From: Branchiostoma floridae
Lineage: Eukaryota; Chordata; Leptocardii; Amphioxiformes; Branchiostomatidae
Length of the DNA stretch: 64,000 nt
Direction: 5' to 3'
NCBI RefSeq assembly: GCF_000003815.2
Contig: NC_049995.1
Location: 11,730,059 to 11,794,058, forward strand
Position numbers and translations under genes: made by a program. Below the pieces are notes generated by a model that worked only from the letters and a program-made list of their open reading frames with translations, was not told the origin of the DNA and did no database searches. Within the stretch, counting starts at the first letter, position 1. Every line of letters begins with the position of its first letter. Below, piece after piece: positions 1 to 12,682 of the stretch.

Positions 1-1
1 T

Positions 2-328
2 TTCTGCACGGATTTTGAATTCACTCAGACTATGGTGTACGACACATTGTCAGACGGATGGCAGGAACTGCAAGGCTGGCCGAACCCAGAAAACTTTGAT
101 GTTAAATGCCTGCCCACTTTTTTCGTACTGAAGAACCAGCTGCACATATTATTAACCTGTACATCTGAGTCCCAGGAAGGGTACATTCATCTGGTGTATG
201 TGTATGACAGGTCTGCTGATGCTTGGAGAGAGTTGAAGGCTAATCTGCCTAATAAGGAGTATTATGCAGGTGGTTCTTTTTCCCCTGTGGCACGTATATA
301 CCTGCCATATCTTAAGGGGCATGCATAA
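2..328 (+). CDS. KLHL copy A, 3' end of kelch exon (partial)
   Basis: This is the last part of a BTB-BACK-kelch gene whose earlier exons lie outside the window. The frame is open from base 2 and ends at TAA 326-328. It encodes two kelch-type blades with the typical pattern (VYDTLSDGWQEL and VYDRSADAWREL) and ends in LPYLKGHA. It aligns with the end of copies B-F downstream; the ending is closest to copy E (LPYLKEA). KLHL kelch propellers normally recruit substrates to Cullin-3 ubiquitin ligases; that role is family knowledge. The 3' UTR resembles that of copy E and has AATAAA at 836-841. Confidence 0.9.
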   Translation, partial: FCTDFEFTQTMVYDTLSDGWQELQGWPNPENFDVKCLPTFFVLKNQLHILLTCTSESQEGYIHLVYVYDRSADAWRELKANLPNKEYYAGGSFSPVARIYLPYLKGHA

Positions 329-1086
329 AGCACATCACCTCTTAGGCCCAAACTTTTCAGCACTGATGTGTAGTATAAGGATCTGAAGAGCATTGTCTTC
401 GGATGGGTTTAATAATATTTTTGTTTAGATATTGGGTTTTTGTATGCTCTCACAATGTGAGAGACCTTATGGTATATTTTATATTTTTAAGTAGCATTTT
501 TGAGTAGCATTTTTATCACCAGTAATTAGCAGCCATTATATTTATTGTAAAACTTTGACCATCATTCTACTTGTGTTCCATTATTAGATGGTATATGTTT
601 CCTATAACGTGCTTAACTTTTTGTCGATCTCTTTATATTTTAGTCTAACAACTATCATTTATATCGTCTGTAAGCTCTTTATTATACTTGTATTCTGTTA
701 TTGGAGTCCAAATATTACCCCTAGTTTGCGTAATGTTGTGTTTGGTGATCTCTCTTTATATGTTTAATAGCCTGACTAAATCACGCATCGTGCAGTCCCC
801 GCATGTTTCAGACCCCCCCCCCCCCCCCGAGGGACAATAAAAACCTTGATAGTGGCATTCACCGTGAGGAAGAATGTTGATCACTATAATATATGTACAT
901 GTACTTTGATCTTAACTCCTTCTAAAGAGTCACTTCCATTGTTATGTAAATTTATTTAGGTCACAATAGTTTCTATGTTTCCATATACAATGTATATGTT
1001 TTCACATCTGACTATAAATATTTAGCTTACCGCATACAAGAGAGAAGGCGTCAGTCTGTTGTGTCCTGGTCTTCACTCTTCATGTG
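329..1086 (+). other. 3' UTR and spacer after KLHL copy A
   Basis: AT-rich non-coding sequence with a long C run just before the AATAAA signal at 836-841. The stretch is related to the 3' UTR of copy E (23,634-24,320). No gene is visible. Confidence 0.6.
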
Positions 1087-1875
1087 ACGTACCTGTGACT
1101 CTCCAAGCATTTATCTAGCCTAGACTTGAACTGATTGACACTATCAGCTGCAACTATTGTATCTGGTAAAGAGTTCCAGTTGGGGACAGTTCTATCTAAA
1201 AGTTTGACTTCTCACCCTAGTCCTTGCCAGTGGGACCTTTAGCTTAAGACTGTGCCTTCTAGTTCCACAGGAGTGAAGAAACTGTGGACCAGGATCCTGT
1301 CAATGATTTTGAACACCTGGATTTTGTCCCCTCTCTACCGCCTATTTCCCAAGGTTGGAATCTTGAGTCTCTGAAGTCTGGAACTGTAAGATAGTTCTCT
1401 TAGAGTAGTAATTATTCTTGTGCCCCTTCTCTGTACCTTTTCCAAGTCTTGCTTGCCCACCTTGTAGTGTGGCCCCCAGATGACATTGCCGTATTCCAAG
1501 TGTGGTCTAATCATTGTCTTGAAGAGGATTGGCATTGTTTGTTCGTCCAGGTTAGCAAAATACCTCTTGATCAGCCCCAACATCTGCTTTCCCTTATTCT
1601 TCGCTGTTGCTGTATGTGTATAGAATTTGAGGTGATGATCAAATATCACTCCCACGTCCTCCTCTGTCTCATGTAATTCCTGGTCCCCTGTGGTATAACT
1701 CAGCCTGTTGTTGTTGTTTCTAAGGTGCAACGCTTTACACTTGCCCACATTGAAGGGTAACTGCCAGGATGTAGACCAGTCCCTCAGAGCTTCTAAGTCC
1801 TTTTATAAGGTTTTCCGACCCTTGTTCTTTACACCATGGTAGAGTTTACTGTCATCTGCAAATATTCTGACTGCT
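1087..1875 (-). mobile_element. CR1-like non-LTR retrotransposon fragment (RT C-terminus)
   Basis: Read on the minus strand, this starts with the reverse-transcriptase catalytic box (FADDSKLYHGV, near 1840-1870). It continues with the typical RT C-terminal pattern: GVIFDHHLKF, LGLIKRYFANLD, MIRPHLEYGNVIWGP, LEKVQRRGTRII and LSYSSRLQRL. It ends with a WNSLPDTIVAADSVNQFKSR-like tail near 1100-1180. The frame is broken by stops and at least one shift: one stop just upstream of the 1748 start, another after residue RR at 1335. It is a dead, 5'-truncated copy. The pattern fits the CR1/L2 group of LINEs; clade assignment is by motif only. Confidence 0.85.
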
Positions 1876-2249
1876 ATGCAGATAGATACGAAGTGTCGTG
1901 CCGTGTGCTATTCTGTCTCAAAGACCATTGTAAAGGTAATCATGTAAATGTCATGTTAACAAAGAAATGTCCAAACGGGTACAAGGTTAGTCCCAATGTA
2001 AACCACCAGCAGGCCCACCATCTGATTACTATATAACTTAACACAAATTCAGATCAGGCCAAGACGTGCACATGTCGAAAATCGTGAAAACTCTTTATAA
2101 TCAGGCACATATTTTCACTGCAAAATCAACAATCAAGTAAACTGTACGGATAATATAACATTCCTGCCAGCGGAAAAGATATCGATATCGGTTATTTATA
2201 TTTTCATTGTAGTAACCATTCCTTTCGAGGGATTAAGACAGAACACATA
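1876..2249. other. Spacer before KLHL copy B
   Basis: AT-rich spacer between the LINE fragment and the conserved upstream box of copy B. I see no gene or clear repeat here. Confidence 0.4.
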
Positions 2250-2274
2250 CTGCTACATTATGTGGGTCATAAGT
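2250..2274 (+). promoter_or_regulatory. Shared upstream box of KLHL copy B
   Basis: A CTGCTACATTATGTGGGT-type box about 50 bp before the ATG, found again before copies C, D, E and F. Promoter or 5' UTR role is inferred from this repeated position. Confidence 0.45.
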
Positions 2275-2322
2275 GTATGACTTCCTACCCTTTGACACCA
2301 GGGTCATACCATCATCATTAAC

Positions 2323-5300
2323 ATGGCTGCCGCAGACCAAGAAAGCCACGTCAGCGCAGTTCGTCCTCGTTCCTACCAAGACGAGAGCTATCTGCAAGGG
2401 TTTCTTGGAACTGTGGGCGACTTACAGAAGGCTGGGGAACTGCAGGATGTCGTCCTTGAAGTCGAGGGCCGGCGGTTTCCCTGCCATCGGCTTGTTCTGT
2501 CCGCGGCCAGTCCCTACTTCAGGGCCATGTTTACAAGTGACATGGCGGAAAGCCGGCAGAATACGGTTGTTTTACAGGTAAGGTCGTGCCGGTCGGCATG
2601 ACGTGTGGTTAGAATAGAGCGATCTAGGGGGTATTCAAGGATTCTACGTGTCATAGAGAACATGTAGAAAAGCGAAACCCTTTGTTACCTAAACCAACAA
2701 ACACTGTAAATGCAGAAATGTTCGCGGTCGATTAATGTTCGCGGTTTTCGCGGTGACCACTTCGCGGTGACCACTTCACCGCGAACTTAAAACCAACGCG
2801 AATATTTTTCTATAGTGGTATTAGCATCTTATGACAAGAACAGTCAGCTACAGGAGAGTACTCCTCTCTCAACTGAAGATGGTATCCAGGTATCCAGGTG
2901 TGAATGAATGAATGGTTGGTTTATCAAAACGTGAAACTTTGCAGCCAAAAGCTGAATTACGTATACGGCACAATACAAGTATGGCAAAACAACATCTTAC
3001 AACTTAATCATAAATTTTACAACATCGATATGAAAGTATACACTTTATGTAGTTAAAGGTTGAACATTATTACGTTACTAGTATATTGTTTTGTAGGGTT
3101 TGGATGAAGGCGTGTTTGGAGATATCCTGAGTTACATCTACTCGGGAACCCTCCATGTGTCCCTGGACAAAGTGCAGCCCCTGTACCAAGCAGCTGACCT
3201 CCTCCAACTGGACTATTTGAGAGACACCTGCAGCAGCTACATGGCCATGAACGTGGAGCGCTCCCACTATATGGACTTGTACAAGTTTGCTGATGTCTTC
3301 TCTGTGAACGTTGTCCGTAAAGCTTGTCTGCAGTTGATCCGTAGAAACTTTGTTGAGGTGGGTCTAATGTGTTGGTAGTAGCTCACTCAATTCAATTCCC
3401 TGCCATACAAGGTTTGAATGAGTTTTAAACGTATTACAAATCTTTTGCATATTACACTTTTTATATTTCTGCTCGTTCAAGCATATTGTCAGACGTTATT
3501 TTAGAGGGAATCATCCACATTTTTTATTTTGTGAACATGTTGTCCACAGCATAATATAGAAGAGTAAAGCATGATATAGAAGAGTAAAGCCCATGCCTTA
3601 TTTGTAACTATTAGTATTAACCAATTTAAAGTTGTTCCCCATAGTACCACACATGTACATGTACCCTTGATTTCCAAAGGTTGCCTCCAGCGAGGAGTTC
3701 TACAGCCTGAGTATAAACCAGCTGACTGAGGTCATCAGCCATGATGAGCTGGATGTTAAAGAGGAGATAACAGTGTGGGAGGCTGTGGTGAGATGGGTGC
3801 AGTACAACAGGGAGGACAGGTGGACATCCTTCAATTATGAATATTGATGTATACCTTGTGTTTACATCATTAACCCTATGTATGACTGCGACGTCTTACT
3901 TCTTTATTGACTGATTAAAGTGGCTTCTCTCAGTTTGTGTATGTGATTCAATATGCCTGACTTCTATGTAGTAATGTAAAGAACGGTTAAATTGCCCCCA
4001 TGCCCCCTACCCTTTACCCTACAGACTGCACCATCTACCCAGCATCTTCCCTCACATCCGCTTCAACCTGCTGACCTCAGAGAACATAGCAGCCATCTTG
4101 GAACACCCTCTGGTTAAAGAGGTTCCGGGGAGTTCTGAGGTTATCAGGAATGTAATACAGAAATGGAAGCCCTACCTGAAACCGAGGCTTGGGATGACAA
4201 CAGAAATGGTTATGCTGTCCAATACTGAGTCAGTACATACTTCTTCTTCGTATAAATTTCTAGGTCTACAATCCTTGTGCAGGGTTATTCTTCATGTTGA
4301 GGTCCTGTTTTACGCATTTTCAGAGTCTTACTCTAGCCTCTAGTAGTGCTCTGTATCAACTCATACTGAATCCCATTTCTCTGTGGCTACAAGATTAGAT
4401 CGAAATATGATAGTAGTAGTTGTTGTGATTTCGGCCTTATTTCTGAGGAAAAGCTACGAGTTTCCATTCCAGTTTCATGAAAGAATAATTTGTGTTCTAT
4501 CCTATTCAGTTCGAAAGAGCTCCTTTTCATGAACCCTCTGGAAGGAAGGTACATCAGCTGCAGTTACAAACCAGAGGACTTCCCTTGCATCACAGACGTG
4601 ACAGTCACCAGAGATAACAACATCTACATCCTGACTCGTAAGGGAAAGAGTAACGACGAGTTGTCCGTACTGAAGTACAACTATGCGGGGAATGTGTGGG
4701 AACATGCTGGTATGTCCTCAGTATCTAAATCGCTGAGACTGGACAACGATTCCACATGGTATGATGAGCACCTTGTTGAAGTTGATGGGAGTTTGTACTA
4801 TCTTGCTGCCGATGTAGAGGATGACAGTGGATTGGTGTGGATGAGAAAGTACAACTGGCACACAGACCAGTGGCAGGAGTGTGCACAGCTTCAACTTGAC
4901 AATACGGAATACGACTACAGTGAAGCATTGGCCTGCAGTTCACACCTCTATTTCCTGACGAGCTTAGAGATGCATTGCTATGACCCAAGCCAGGACTGTT
5001 GGTGCAAGCGGAGCCCAGCATCAGACCCCGATCTTGACATTTATTCAGCCGTTACCATGGGAACAGAGCTGTTCTGCGCCGATTTTGACTTCAAACAGAT
5101 CATGGTGTATGACACAGAGTCAGACCGCTGGCAGAAGCTGCAAGGCTGGCCGAACAAAGGAAATCGTAAAATGAAAATGTGTATTTCTCCCTGTCTTTTC
5201 GTAATGGACAACCGACTCCACATATGGTTAAGCTGTGTCAATGACGAGGATGATAAGGAAGAACTTCTCGTATATGTGTATGACAGGTCTGCTGATGTCT

Positions 5301-5434
5301 GGAGGGACTTGAATGCAACTCTGCCTAATAAGACATATTTCTCACCTGGCCCTATGTGCCCTGTGGCACGTATGTACCTACCATACCTTAAAGGGGCACA
5401 AAAACATATCACGTCTTACGCTTATAAACGTTAA
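2323..5434 (+). CDS. BTB-BACK-kelch protein, KLHL copy B (possible splice defect)
   Basis: Exons: 2323-2577, 3097-3357, 3680-3819, 4025-about 4216 or 4232, 4510-5434. Exons 1-2 give the BTB fold, with MAE at residues 74-76 where Cullin-3-binding BTBs have their phi-x-E motif. Exons 2-4 give BACK, and exon 5 gives kelch blades (LKYNYAGNVWEHAG, RKYNWHTDQWQEC, YDPSQDCWCK, VYDTESDRWQKL, YDRSADVWRDL). The protein ends ITSYAYKR, like copy F. The obvious exon-4 donor (GTACAT after 4232) leaves phase 0, but the exon-5 acceptor needs phase 2, so the normal join would shift frame. A weak GT at 4217 would keep frame (590 aa). The likely cause is a few bases lost relative to copy F (GCGTATGTAC). The family role is substrate adaptor of CUL3 E3 ligases. 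AATAAA lies at 6028-6033. Confidence 0.82.
2711..2812. repeat. GTTCGCGGT inverted-repeat MITE fragment
   Basis: Intron 1 of copy B contains ATGTTCGCGGT motifs facing ACCGCGAACTTAAAA, a short inverted repeat with an internal 17-bp direct repeat of TTCGCGGTGACCAC. It looks like a small non-autonomous DNA element. A related ATCGCGAACGTAAAATCACC piece is seen near 12,660. Confidence 0.45.
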
Positions 5435-6484
5435 TGTACAGGATCAGAACACATACAGTTCAGAGCAGTGCAGTCTTTCTATGCTATTTATTCAGCTTTT
5501 AAAGAACGCCTCCACAAGGGGATAGGCATTTTACATAATGTTTTACTTAAGGAAAATTTTGACATAGAAATTATTTTCCCTTTCTTGTAGATATAGGACA
5601 TTTTAAAAATTTGGACTAATTTTCTGTATCGTTAATGTAATTTTGTATCATCTTTGAACATTGAATGTTAACTGATAATCTGATAGATTCGCAGAGTAGC
5701 CCTTTGTCAGTTGCTATTCTGTTTGAAGGAGTATTGTACTTTGTAGTTCTTATATAAAACATAATTTGTGTCGTTTGAATTTTATACTAACTTGCATCTA
5801 ATTTCGTACCTTTCCACTCGCTGTGTCCGTTTGACATGGAAAAAACAATCTTCTTTGTACTGCAAACATTTAAACATTTATTCATGTATTCCCAACGTGG
5901 TTGATGTGTTACTGGTTACGTTTTAATGCAAAATGTTACAGCATTTTATTGCTTATGTAAGTTAAGCAAAAAGTCGCATGCTCACCACTTTAAGGTTCCT
6001 GTTTCCATGTGGGGAAACCAGTATTACAATAAATAAAATCATATTTTTTTAGTGATTGTGTTTCAGAAACTGACGGACAAATAGATGTTATAAGTTTCCC
6101 ATAAAACTGATGGTGCGCAAAAAACTAAGACTTGCCCATGTTCAACATGATTAGAAGTAAATGTCATGTCTATTCATTTATGTTAACAAAGATAATAATT
6201 GGTGAAACGGTAGTTTGACTGTGATCCACAAAAAGGCCCAATATCTGCGCATGCATCAGGATAAACCAATAGCCCATCAGGGGCAAGGTGGCCCATGTAC
6301 AGCTACTTTATAACACTAAAGTCACATCACACGTGCCAACATGCCAAAAATCGTAAAAAACTATCATCTTACGTGATACAAAGTGCCAAATATCAGCTCA
6401 GATAAGAACAAGAAATAGCCATATGTCTTCAAGTGTACTAGTGTATTTGCCTAGGACAGTAAGGCATGGAAGTTATTATCATCA
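5435..6484 (+). other. 3' UTR and spacer after KLHL copy B
   Basis: The first 60 bases match the 3' UTR of copy F (both follow ITSYAY-K/Q-R stop). Poly(A) signals lie at 6028-6037. No other gene is seen. Confidence 0.55.
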
Positions 6485-6939
6485 GTAGGGTTGGGACCCG
6501 GTACCGGTACGAAAACGCATTTGTTTTTTTGATGGACCGGTCCAGAAAACCCGGACCTGAAAAAAAAAGTCGGTGAATCTGATGTTGGACCGATTAGCAG
6601 CTTGGCTATCTGCAGATGATGCCAGTATTACACGTGTTTTGAGGCATATTGGTCCAATAAAATAACAAGAGCGAAGTAGAGGAGATTTAACAGTCATTTT
6701 TATCACTTTTTATCACATATCCAGTACAGTCAAACTTGGTCTAACTTAACAGAGAAAGTTAGTGTTATTTGCGTGAAGGCAGACTACTCCACGAAACAGA
6801 TCCCTTTGTAGCGAAATGGACCATGGTTTTGAGTATCGCCCATTGGTAGTAATTGGATCCAAGTTCAGGACCGGACACCTGGACCTGATCCTCTAGACCT
6901 GAACCGTGCCTGAATTTTCTGTACCGGTACCCACCCTAG
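6485..6939. mobile_element. MITE with GGTACCGGTAC termini
   Basis: The left end reads TAGGGTTGGGACCCGGTACC and the right end GGTACCCACCCTA, inverted copies of each other. Internal ACCGGTCCAGAAAA and GGACCTGAA blocks are repeated in both orientations. There is no coding capacity. A second family member lies at 20,304-20,855. Superfamily not determined. Confidence 0.6.
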
Positions 6940-7280
6940 CCATCATGTCATGTAGAGGACGGTAGTTAGATGCGTGACGACGCAGCTGTCACCCTGTCGC
7001 GTTCATAGATAAAGCATTTATGGTTTTTTTGTGGCTCTTTTGTCCTTGTTCTTTTATGGTTACTGGGCAACACCTCTTAGTGTTGGGGCGATCCACCCGT
7101 TAACGAATGCAGGTATACATGTAACGTTAGTTTTACTGAATATTATGATTGTATACCATTAGCTAGCTCAACTACCGTGGAATGTCAGATATATTATTTT
7201 TATTATCATTTTGTTATTCACAACTGACTTGCCATGCACCAAAAATCCTTCCATCTCGGTGGATGATGGTAGTACTGCAG
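6940..7280. other. Spacer before KLHL copy C
   Basis: AT-rich, no gene or convincing repeat seen. Confidence 0.35.
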
Positions 7281-7305
7281 CTGATACATTATGTGGGTAA
7301 TCAGT
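7281..7305 (+). promoter_or_regulatory. Shared upstream box of KLHL copy C
   Basis: CTGATACATTATGTGGGTAA box 43 bp before the ATG, equivalent to the boxes before copies B, D, E and F. Confidence 0.45.
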
Positions 7306-7347
7306 ACAGGCCTACCCTTTGACCTGTATCATACCATCATCATCAAC

Positions 7348-10300
7348 ATGGCTGCCGCAGACCAAGAAAGCCACGTCAGCGCAGTTCGTCCTCGTTCCTA
7401 CCAAGACGAGAGCTATCTGCACGGGTTTCTTGGAACTGTGGGCGACTTACAGAAGGATGGGGTATTGCAGGATGTCGTTCTTGAAGTCGAGGGCCGGCGG
7501 TTTCCCTGCCATCGGCTTGTTCTGTCCGCGGCCAGCCCCTACTTCAGGGCCATGTTTACAAGTGACATGGCGGAAAGTCGACAGAAGTCGGTTGTTTTAC
7601 AGGTAGGGTTGGCGCGACGTGTGGTTAGAATAGAGTGAAACAGGTAACTTTTGGAAATACATCTAGAACAGGTCAATGTTTGAAAAAACAATTTTTTTTA
7701 TAATAGACTGTATTTGATGTGTCCCACTCTATGCCCCCTCCCCAGTTACTGACCTACTATATGGTATGTAGGGGTTAAAGGTCAACTTCGCGGGCCACAT
7801 ATTGTTATTATGAACATGTATATTTTAAACTAAAAAGTTAGTTTTGCTTACAATTATCAGGAACATGTAGCTATATGTGCAAGTGGCAGAGATTTTGTGG
7901 ATAAAATTGAATGGGATGAAGATTTTACCCTCAATTAAAGACATTTGACATGTTTCCCTGCTGTACATGATGTTACCCTGATCATGATACCATATCTATA
8001 ATAATCTCCACGCAGACTGTACGGTACCATTGGGTACTACATGCATCAAAAGCTGGCAAAGAAGTGTTGCATGCTTGGACTGTGCACTTGCTACTATTAT
8101 GATATTATGATACTATCTTATGCAATCATAGAATCTGCTTGGGCATTATCTATACCCTGATGATATCTATACCATGATAATAGTATATTTTCCTTCTCTG
8201 ATCTACGTATTTCTGTTACATTGTCTTGCAGGGTTTGGATGCGTGCATGTTTGGGGAGATACTGAGTTACATCTACTCGGGAACCCTCCATGTGTCCATG
8301 GACAAAGTGCAGCCCCTGTACCAGGCAGCCGACCTCCTCCAACTGGACTATGTGAGAGACACCTGCTGCAGCTACATAGCAATGAACGTGGAGAGCTCCA
8401 CCTGTGTGAACCTGTTCAAGTTTGCTGATGTTTACTCTGTGGACATTGTCCGGAAAGCTTGTCTGCAGGCTATTGCCAGACACTTCATTGAGGTTAGTGT
8501 TCATATTGGCAACGGACGCTTAACTGTTAACGTAATAGTGATTGGAATAGCATAATATCATGACATCACAGATTGGATGTTCTTAGGCCTGCATGAGAGA
8601 CACTGTCTATCTTCTGTTGTGTGCTTGTATGTAATACCCTCAGGTGATTTAAGGCCTATGACACGCGTGTAGCTATGTTAAAACGCTTCAATCCTCATAA
8701 CTTTTTGTCGCGTAGTCGTATCAAGATGAAACTTCAAACACTGCTTAAACTATTTGAAATGTACTAGACACTGGTGGATCTTTATGTGGATCGATGGAAT
8801 TTGGGGTTAGTAATACACATTTTGGTTAAAAAAGCATCGTTCACTTTGCATGTCCAAGCCTTGGCGAGGACAGCACGTTTAGCCTTTATATTCATCAAAA
8901 TAAGAGATTCCCTCCTATAGATTAATTTTATCCGCGGCTAAAGCAAAAAGCTTGTTTTTTTCCTAAATTTTTGACAAAAATGAGCTGCAGTGAAAATACT
9001 TAAAATCAAAAAAAAAAGCCGCGGACAGTTTCAACAAACAAGTGCTTATACTTCAAAATACACTAACTTTTTCAGCAATACTGCTGTTTTGACCGAGGCT
9101 GAAGCCAATAAATGTGACTATGCAAGATGCTTCAGGCCGTCGTCAATCAAAGCTGTCGTTTTCCCGCCATTTTACATCCCCGCGGGTTCGAACGTTCGAA
9201 CACGGTTCGGGCGGTACCAATGTGCAGCTCCTGCGGGGGCCTCATATTCTTAATGGCATTGAATTATGTCAATATATGATAAACACTTCATCAATACTTA
9301 TACGGTTAGCACTTAGATGTCATTTCAAAATTAGTGTGCCCCATGCATAGTGAGTTCCTGTTTTGTAATGTAACGTTACATTATGAAATTGGACCGTTCT
9401 GAAAACTTGGCGGTCCCGCGGGTCACCTGAGGTTACGGAGTGGTTCGAAATTCATGTTCGGTTCCATCACCCTGGTAACCTTGCGAGGCCACGCCCTTTT
9501 CCCCTCCCCGGCGAACTCCATCGAATCACAGGCCTTAAGTTACCCGAGCCGGGGTGCCAGAGTGGGGCAGTGTACTAGTATTCAAAGATGGGATGGATGA
9601 AGTAGGTACATATACAGTGATCATGTCTTTTAAGGGTAGTTTAAATTGTCAAAGTCGGCAGAGAAGATACCACAATAGGTCCTGTGTACCAGAAACGAGA
9701 TGACTTGTTTTGTTTAGACAGCACACTGTGATATCTGGTCTTCTTGCTGTATCCCGACTGGAAGTTGGCAAGCCAATGGGTAAGTCCTAATCTGAACCCC
9801 ATCTTATTACACCAATGGGCTGGCTATGCAGGTATGGATATACATGTACCCATATGTCCAAAGAAGAGTAAGCCACAAACCTTATCTCGTCTGCACATTC
9901 TTATCTTCTTGTATGCGAGAACAGCATTAAGACACACATTTCTTCAGTATCTTGTTACATGGTATATACTCTTTACCACCAAAGTTTTCCTGCAGCGAGG
10001 AGTTCTGCAGCCTGAGTGTGAATCAGCTACTTGAGATCATCAGCCATGATGAGCTTGGCATTACAGAGGAGACAGCAGTGTGGGAGGCTGTGGTGAGATG
10101 GGTAGAGCACAGCAGGGAGGACAGGTGTGTGTCAGTGATCTATAGACAATTTGTCTAATCTGTCAATAAGTTGATGGGTACAAAAACCTGACTTTGATGC
10201 AGACATTATTATATTGGCCTTTACATTCTGCCAGATTGGGTTCAGTATTCAACTTCCATTGATTTACCACTAGTTTTCTGTTATGTCAAAGAAGAATAAA

Positions 10301-12055
10301 ATTAAAACAAAATAGACTCAAATCACTTTCCCTACCATGTTCCCTACAGACTTCAACGCCTACCCAGCATCCTCCCTCACATCCACTTCAACCTGCTGAC
10401 CTCAGCCGACAAGAATTCTATCTTAGAACACCCCTTGGTCAGGGCGGTTCCTGGGAGTTCTAAGGCCATCAGGAGTCTGGCCAAGAAGACTTCCAACCTG
10501 AAGAAGAGATCTGGAATGGAGACAGTGGAAATGGCTCTGCTTTTCTCTGAAAGGTGTGAAACTAAGCACATGCATATGTCGTTCTCCCATATCAATAAAT
10601 GTCTGGAAAAGGTATATTTTCTTTGATGGCAAGTGCAATTTTAGCCCCCCCCCCCCCGGTTACCGAGAGAGATATTGCTCCTTTTAATTGATGAAAGGCA
10701 ATGCATGCATTTTTCTCTGTCTTGTAAATTGCTGCATATGAAGTTAATGGCAGTCTTTATCTTGTCCATCTTACTTTCTGTAAACTTTCTGCATACCCAA
10801 ATTGCATTGCATGAGGATTGCATATCACACCATATTTGTACTGAATGGAATAAGTTGTATATCTGGACAGATTTTTTTTTGGTTCACTTATTTACTAACG
10901 GCACAATAGAGGTGGTGTTTAGGTATTTTTAATTTTCACCTGAGTGGAGTGAGGAAATTATAATGTAAAGTGCTTTTCCCAAGGGAATAGAATAACAACC
11001 TTTCATGGATCGAACTCAAAGCCCCCAGGTTCCGAGTCAACAACCACAAGGCCGCCAAGGCACATTATGTTACTGCTTTGCATGCAACTTAACATGTGTT
11101 TAATACTTCCATGTCCATGTGTTATGCCCTCCACAGCAGAGACGAGATGCTGTGGATTGACCCGGAGAAAGGGAAGTACATCAGATGTCACAACGACATA
11201 CATCCAATTACAGGAGCAGTAACCAGTGATAATGACATCTACATTCTGGGACTTGAGACTTACGATTTACGCAAAAAGTATGCCCTGTTCAAGTACAACC
11301 ATGCGGAGAACAAGTGGGAACGAAAGTCTTCACTACGATGGTATGACCCGGACACTGATGACGACCTATTCGAGTTCCTTATTGATGTCGATGGACAACT
11401 TTTTTACCTCATTGTGACATTCTCAATGATAGAGTTGAAGAAGTACAACCAGCACACAAACACGTGGCACAACTGTTCCACACCTCAGCATGATGAATGG
11501 TTTGAGTGGTGTGTGGCAGTGTCCTGCAATCGGCGCATCTATCTCTTCACACACGCTGTCTTCACACAGACAGAAGTACTGAGTTACAACCCAAGGGCAG
11601 ACCAGTGGTGCAGGAAACCCAAGTCAGACCATATTCTTGATTTCCAGAACGCTGTTGCCATGGGAACAAAGATCTTCTGTACAGATTCAGACTTCGAACA
11701 GACAATAGTGTACGACACCAAGACAAACAAATGGTTCAGGCTTCCAGGATGGCTGAAGTCGCCGCTGAGCACAAATAAGGAAATCGAACACATCACTCTC
11801 TTTGCACTCCAAAACAAGCTGCATGCAGTTGTAGATCATTCTATAAACTCAAGTTCAGATGGGTTGATAAGAGTCCAGCAGGTGTTCCTGTATGACAGGT
11901 ATGAAGGTATTTGGAAAGAGTTGTCTGTCCTGCCCGAAGGACCTTGGGCAGTATATCATCCGATGGTCCCAGTGGCTCATATGTGCCTACCGTATCTGAA
12001 TGCCCGAAGTCATGCCACACACACACAGGTTACAGCAATCACAGAGGGCACATGA
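7348..12055 (+). CDS. BTB-BACK-kelch protein, KLHL copy C
   Basis: Exons 7348-7602, 8232-8492, 9985-10124, 10350-10553 and 11137-12055 join in phases 0,0,2,2 to give 592 aa. All introns are GT-AG. BTB spans about residues 35-140 and contains MAE at 74-76; BACK is about 143-285. The kelch exon has LFKYNHAENKWERK, KKYNQHTNTWHNC, YNPRADQWCRKP, VYDTKTNKWFRL and LYDRYEGIWKEL blades. Exon 1 is nearly identical to copy B even at silent sites, yet the kelch exon is the most divergent of the cluster and lacks the LPNK-Y motif of its neighbours. The exon-3 acceptor gives FSCSEEF in place of VASSEEF. The intron before exon 5 is short of the acceptor by a SINE-like insert. AATAAA lies at 12,509. Family role: probable CUL3 substrate adaptor. 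Confidence 0.92.
8653..9534. mobile_element. TTAA-flanked non-autonomous element in intron 2 of copy C
   Basis: TTAA at 8649-8652 and 9535-9538 flank an 882-bp segment with short inverted ends (GGCCTATGA on the left, TCACAGGCC on the right). TTAA target duplications are typical of piggyBac (also Kolobok) transposons. No transposase is visible, so it would be non-autonomous. Internally it holds a GTTCGAACGTTCGAAC palindrome near 9188. Confidence 0.5.
10997..11066 (-). mobile_element. tRNA-like SINE piece
   Basis: On the minus strand, TGGCGGCCTTGTGG resembles a Pol III A box. About 30 bases on, GAGTTCGATCC resembles a B box. The spacing fits a tRNA-derived SINE head. It sits about 70 bp upstream of the exon-5 acceptor of copy C. 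No acceptor-stem pairing was established, so a functional tRNA is unlikely. Confidence 0.45.
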
Positions 12056-12682
12056 AGTGCATAGTGTCACCACTACAGCTCGTTGAAGATTTGGTGAATA
12101 CTGCCAGAATGAAGTCCAAAGTTTTTTTAAGTTTGTGTATTTTTACAACGTTTGATAGAGTTTTTTTTCTTAATTACATTATAAGGTAAACGTTTTCCTA
12201 CATCTTGTTCAAACCAATTAGATTAAGTTTAGTGTTGGATGATGCTGAGGACACAGTGAAGGATGTAGTTTTTCCAGTTCACTCACATGTATTTTCCTCT
12301 ATTATTTTTTAAAACATGTACCAGTAAATATTCATGATATACTTCAATGGTCTATCTTCCTTCCTTTTGAGCTACCGCGCTAGTGAATGTCTACTGTGCC
12401 ATATGTTGAAATTATGAGATTATAAAGTTTTTAGGGAACGCAGACGATCTGGTGACTTCTTGACAATATTTTTTATTTACTAAGCCCTACGTCTATTTTT
12501 TTACAATCAATAAACGATTAAGACACAAATTTTAAAGTAGTCTTTATTAATACGAGTTGCAAAGGCCCTATTGAAGGATTATCCTCATAAAGTAAACGGA
12601 AAATGTTCGAGGTGCTTTTATGTTTGCTGTTTTTGTAGCAAAAACAGATCACTTCTTCATCGCGAACGTAAAATCACCACGA
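12056..12682 (+). other. 3' UTR and spacer after KLHL copy C
   Basis: AT-rich 3' UTR with AATAAA at 12,509-12,514. No further gene. Confidence 0.5.

Noticed and set aside
8174-8428. Second reading frame in KLHL exon 2 (GQSAAPVPGSRPPP type), seen in all copies
   Set aside because: It follows from conservation of the BTB frame. It has no kelch or BTB match and no independent start in common.
9175-9215. tRNA gene at GGGTTCGAACG
   Set aside because: Only a B-box-like palindrome. No A box or acceptor stem at the right distance; it lies inside a TTAA-flanked element.
10640-10660. C and G runs (also near 812, 20,477, 42,577 and 50,402) as regulatory sites
   Set aside because: Simple homopolymers without conserved context.
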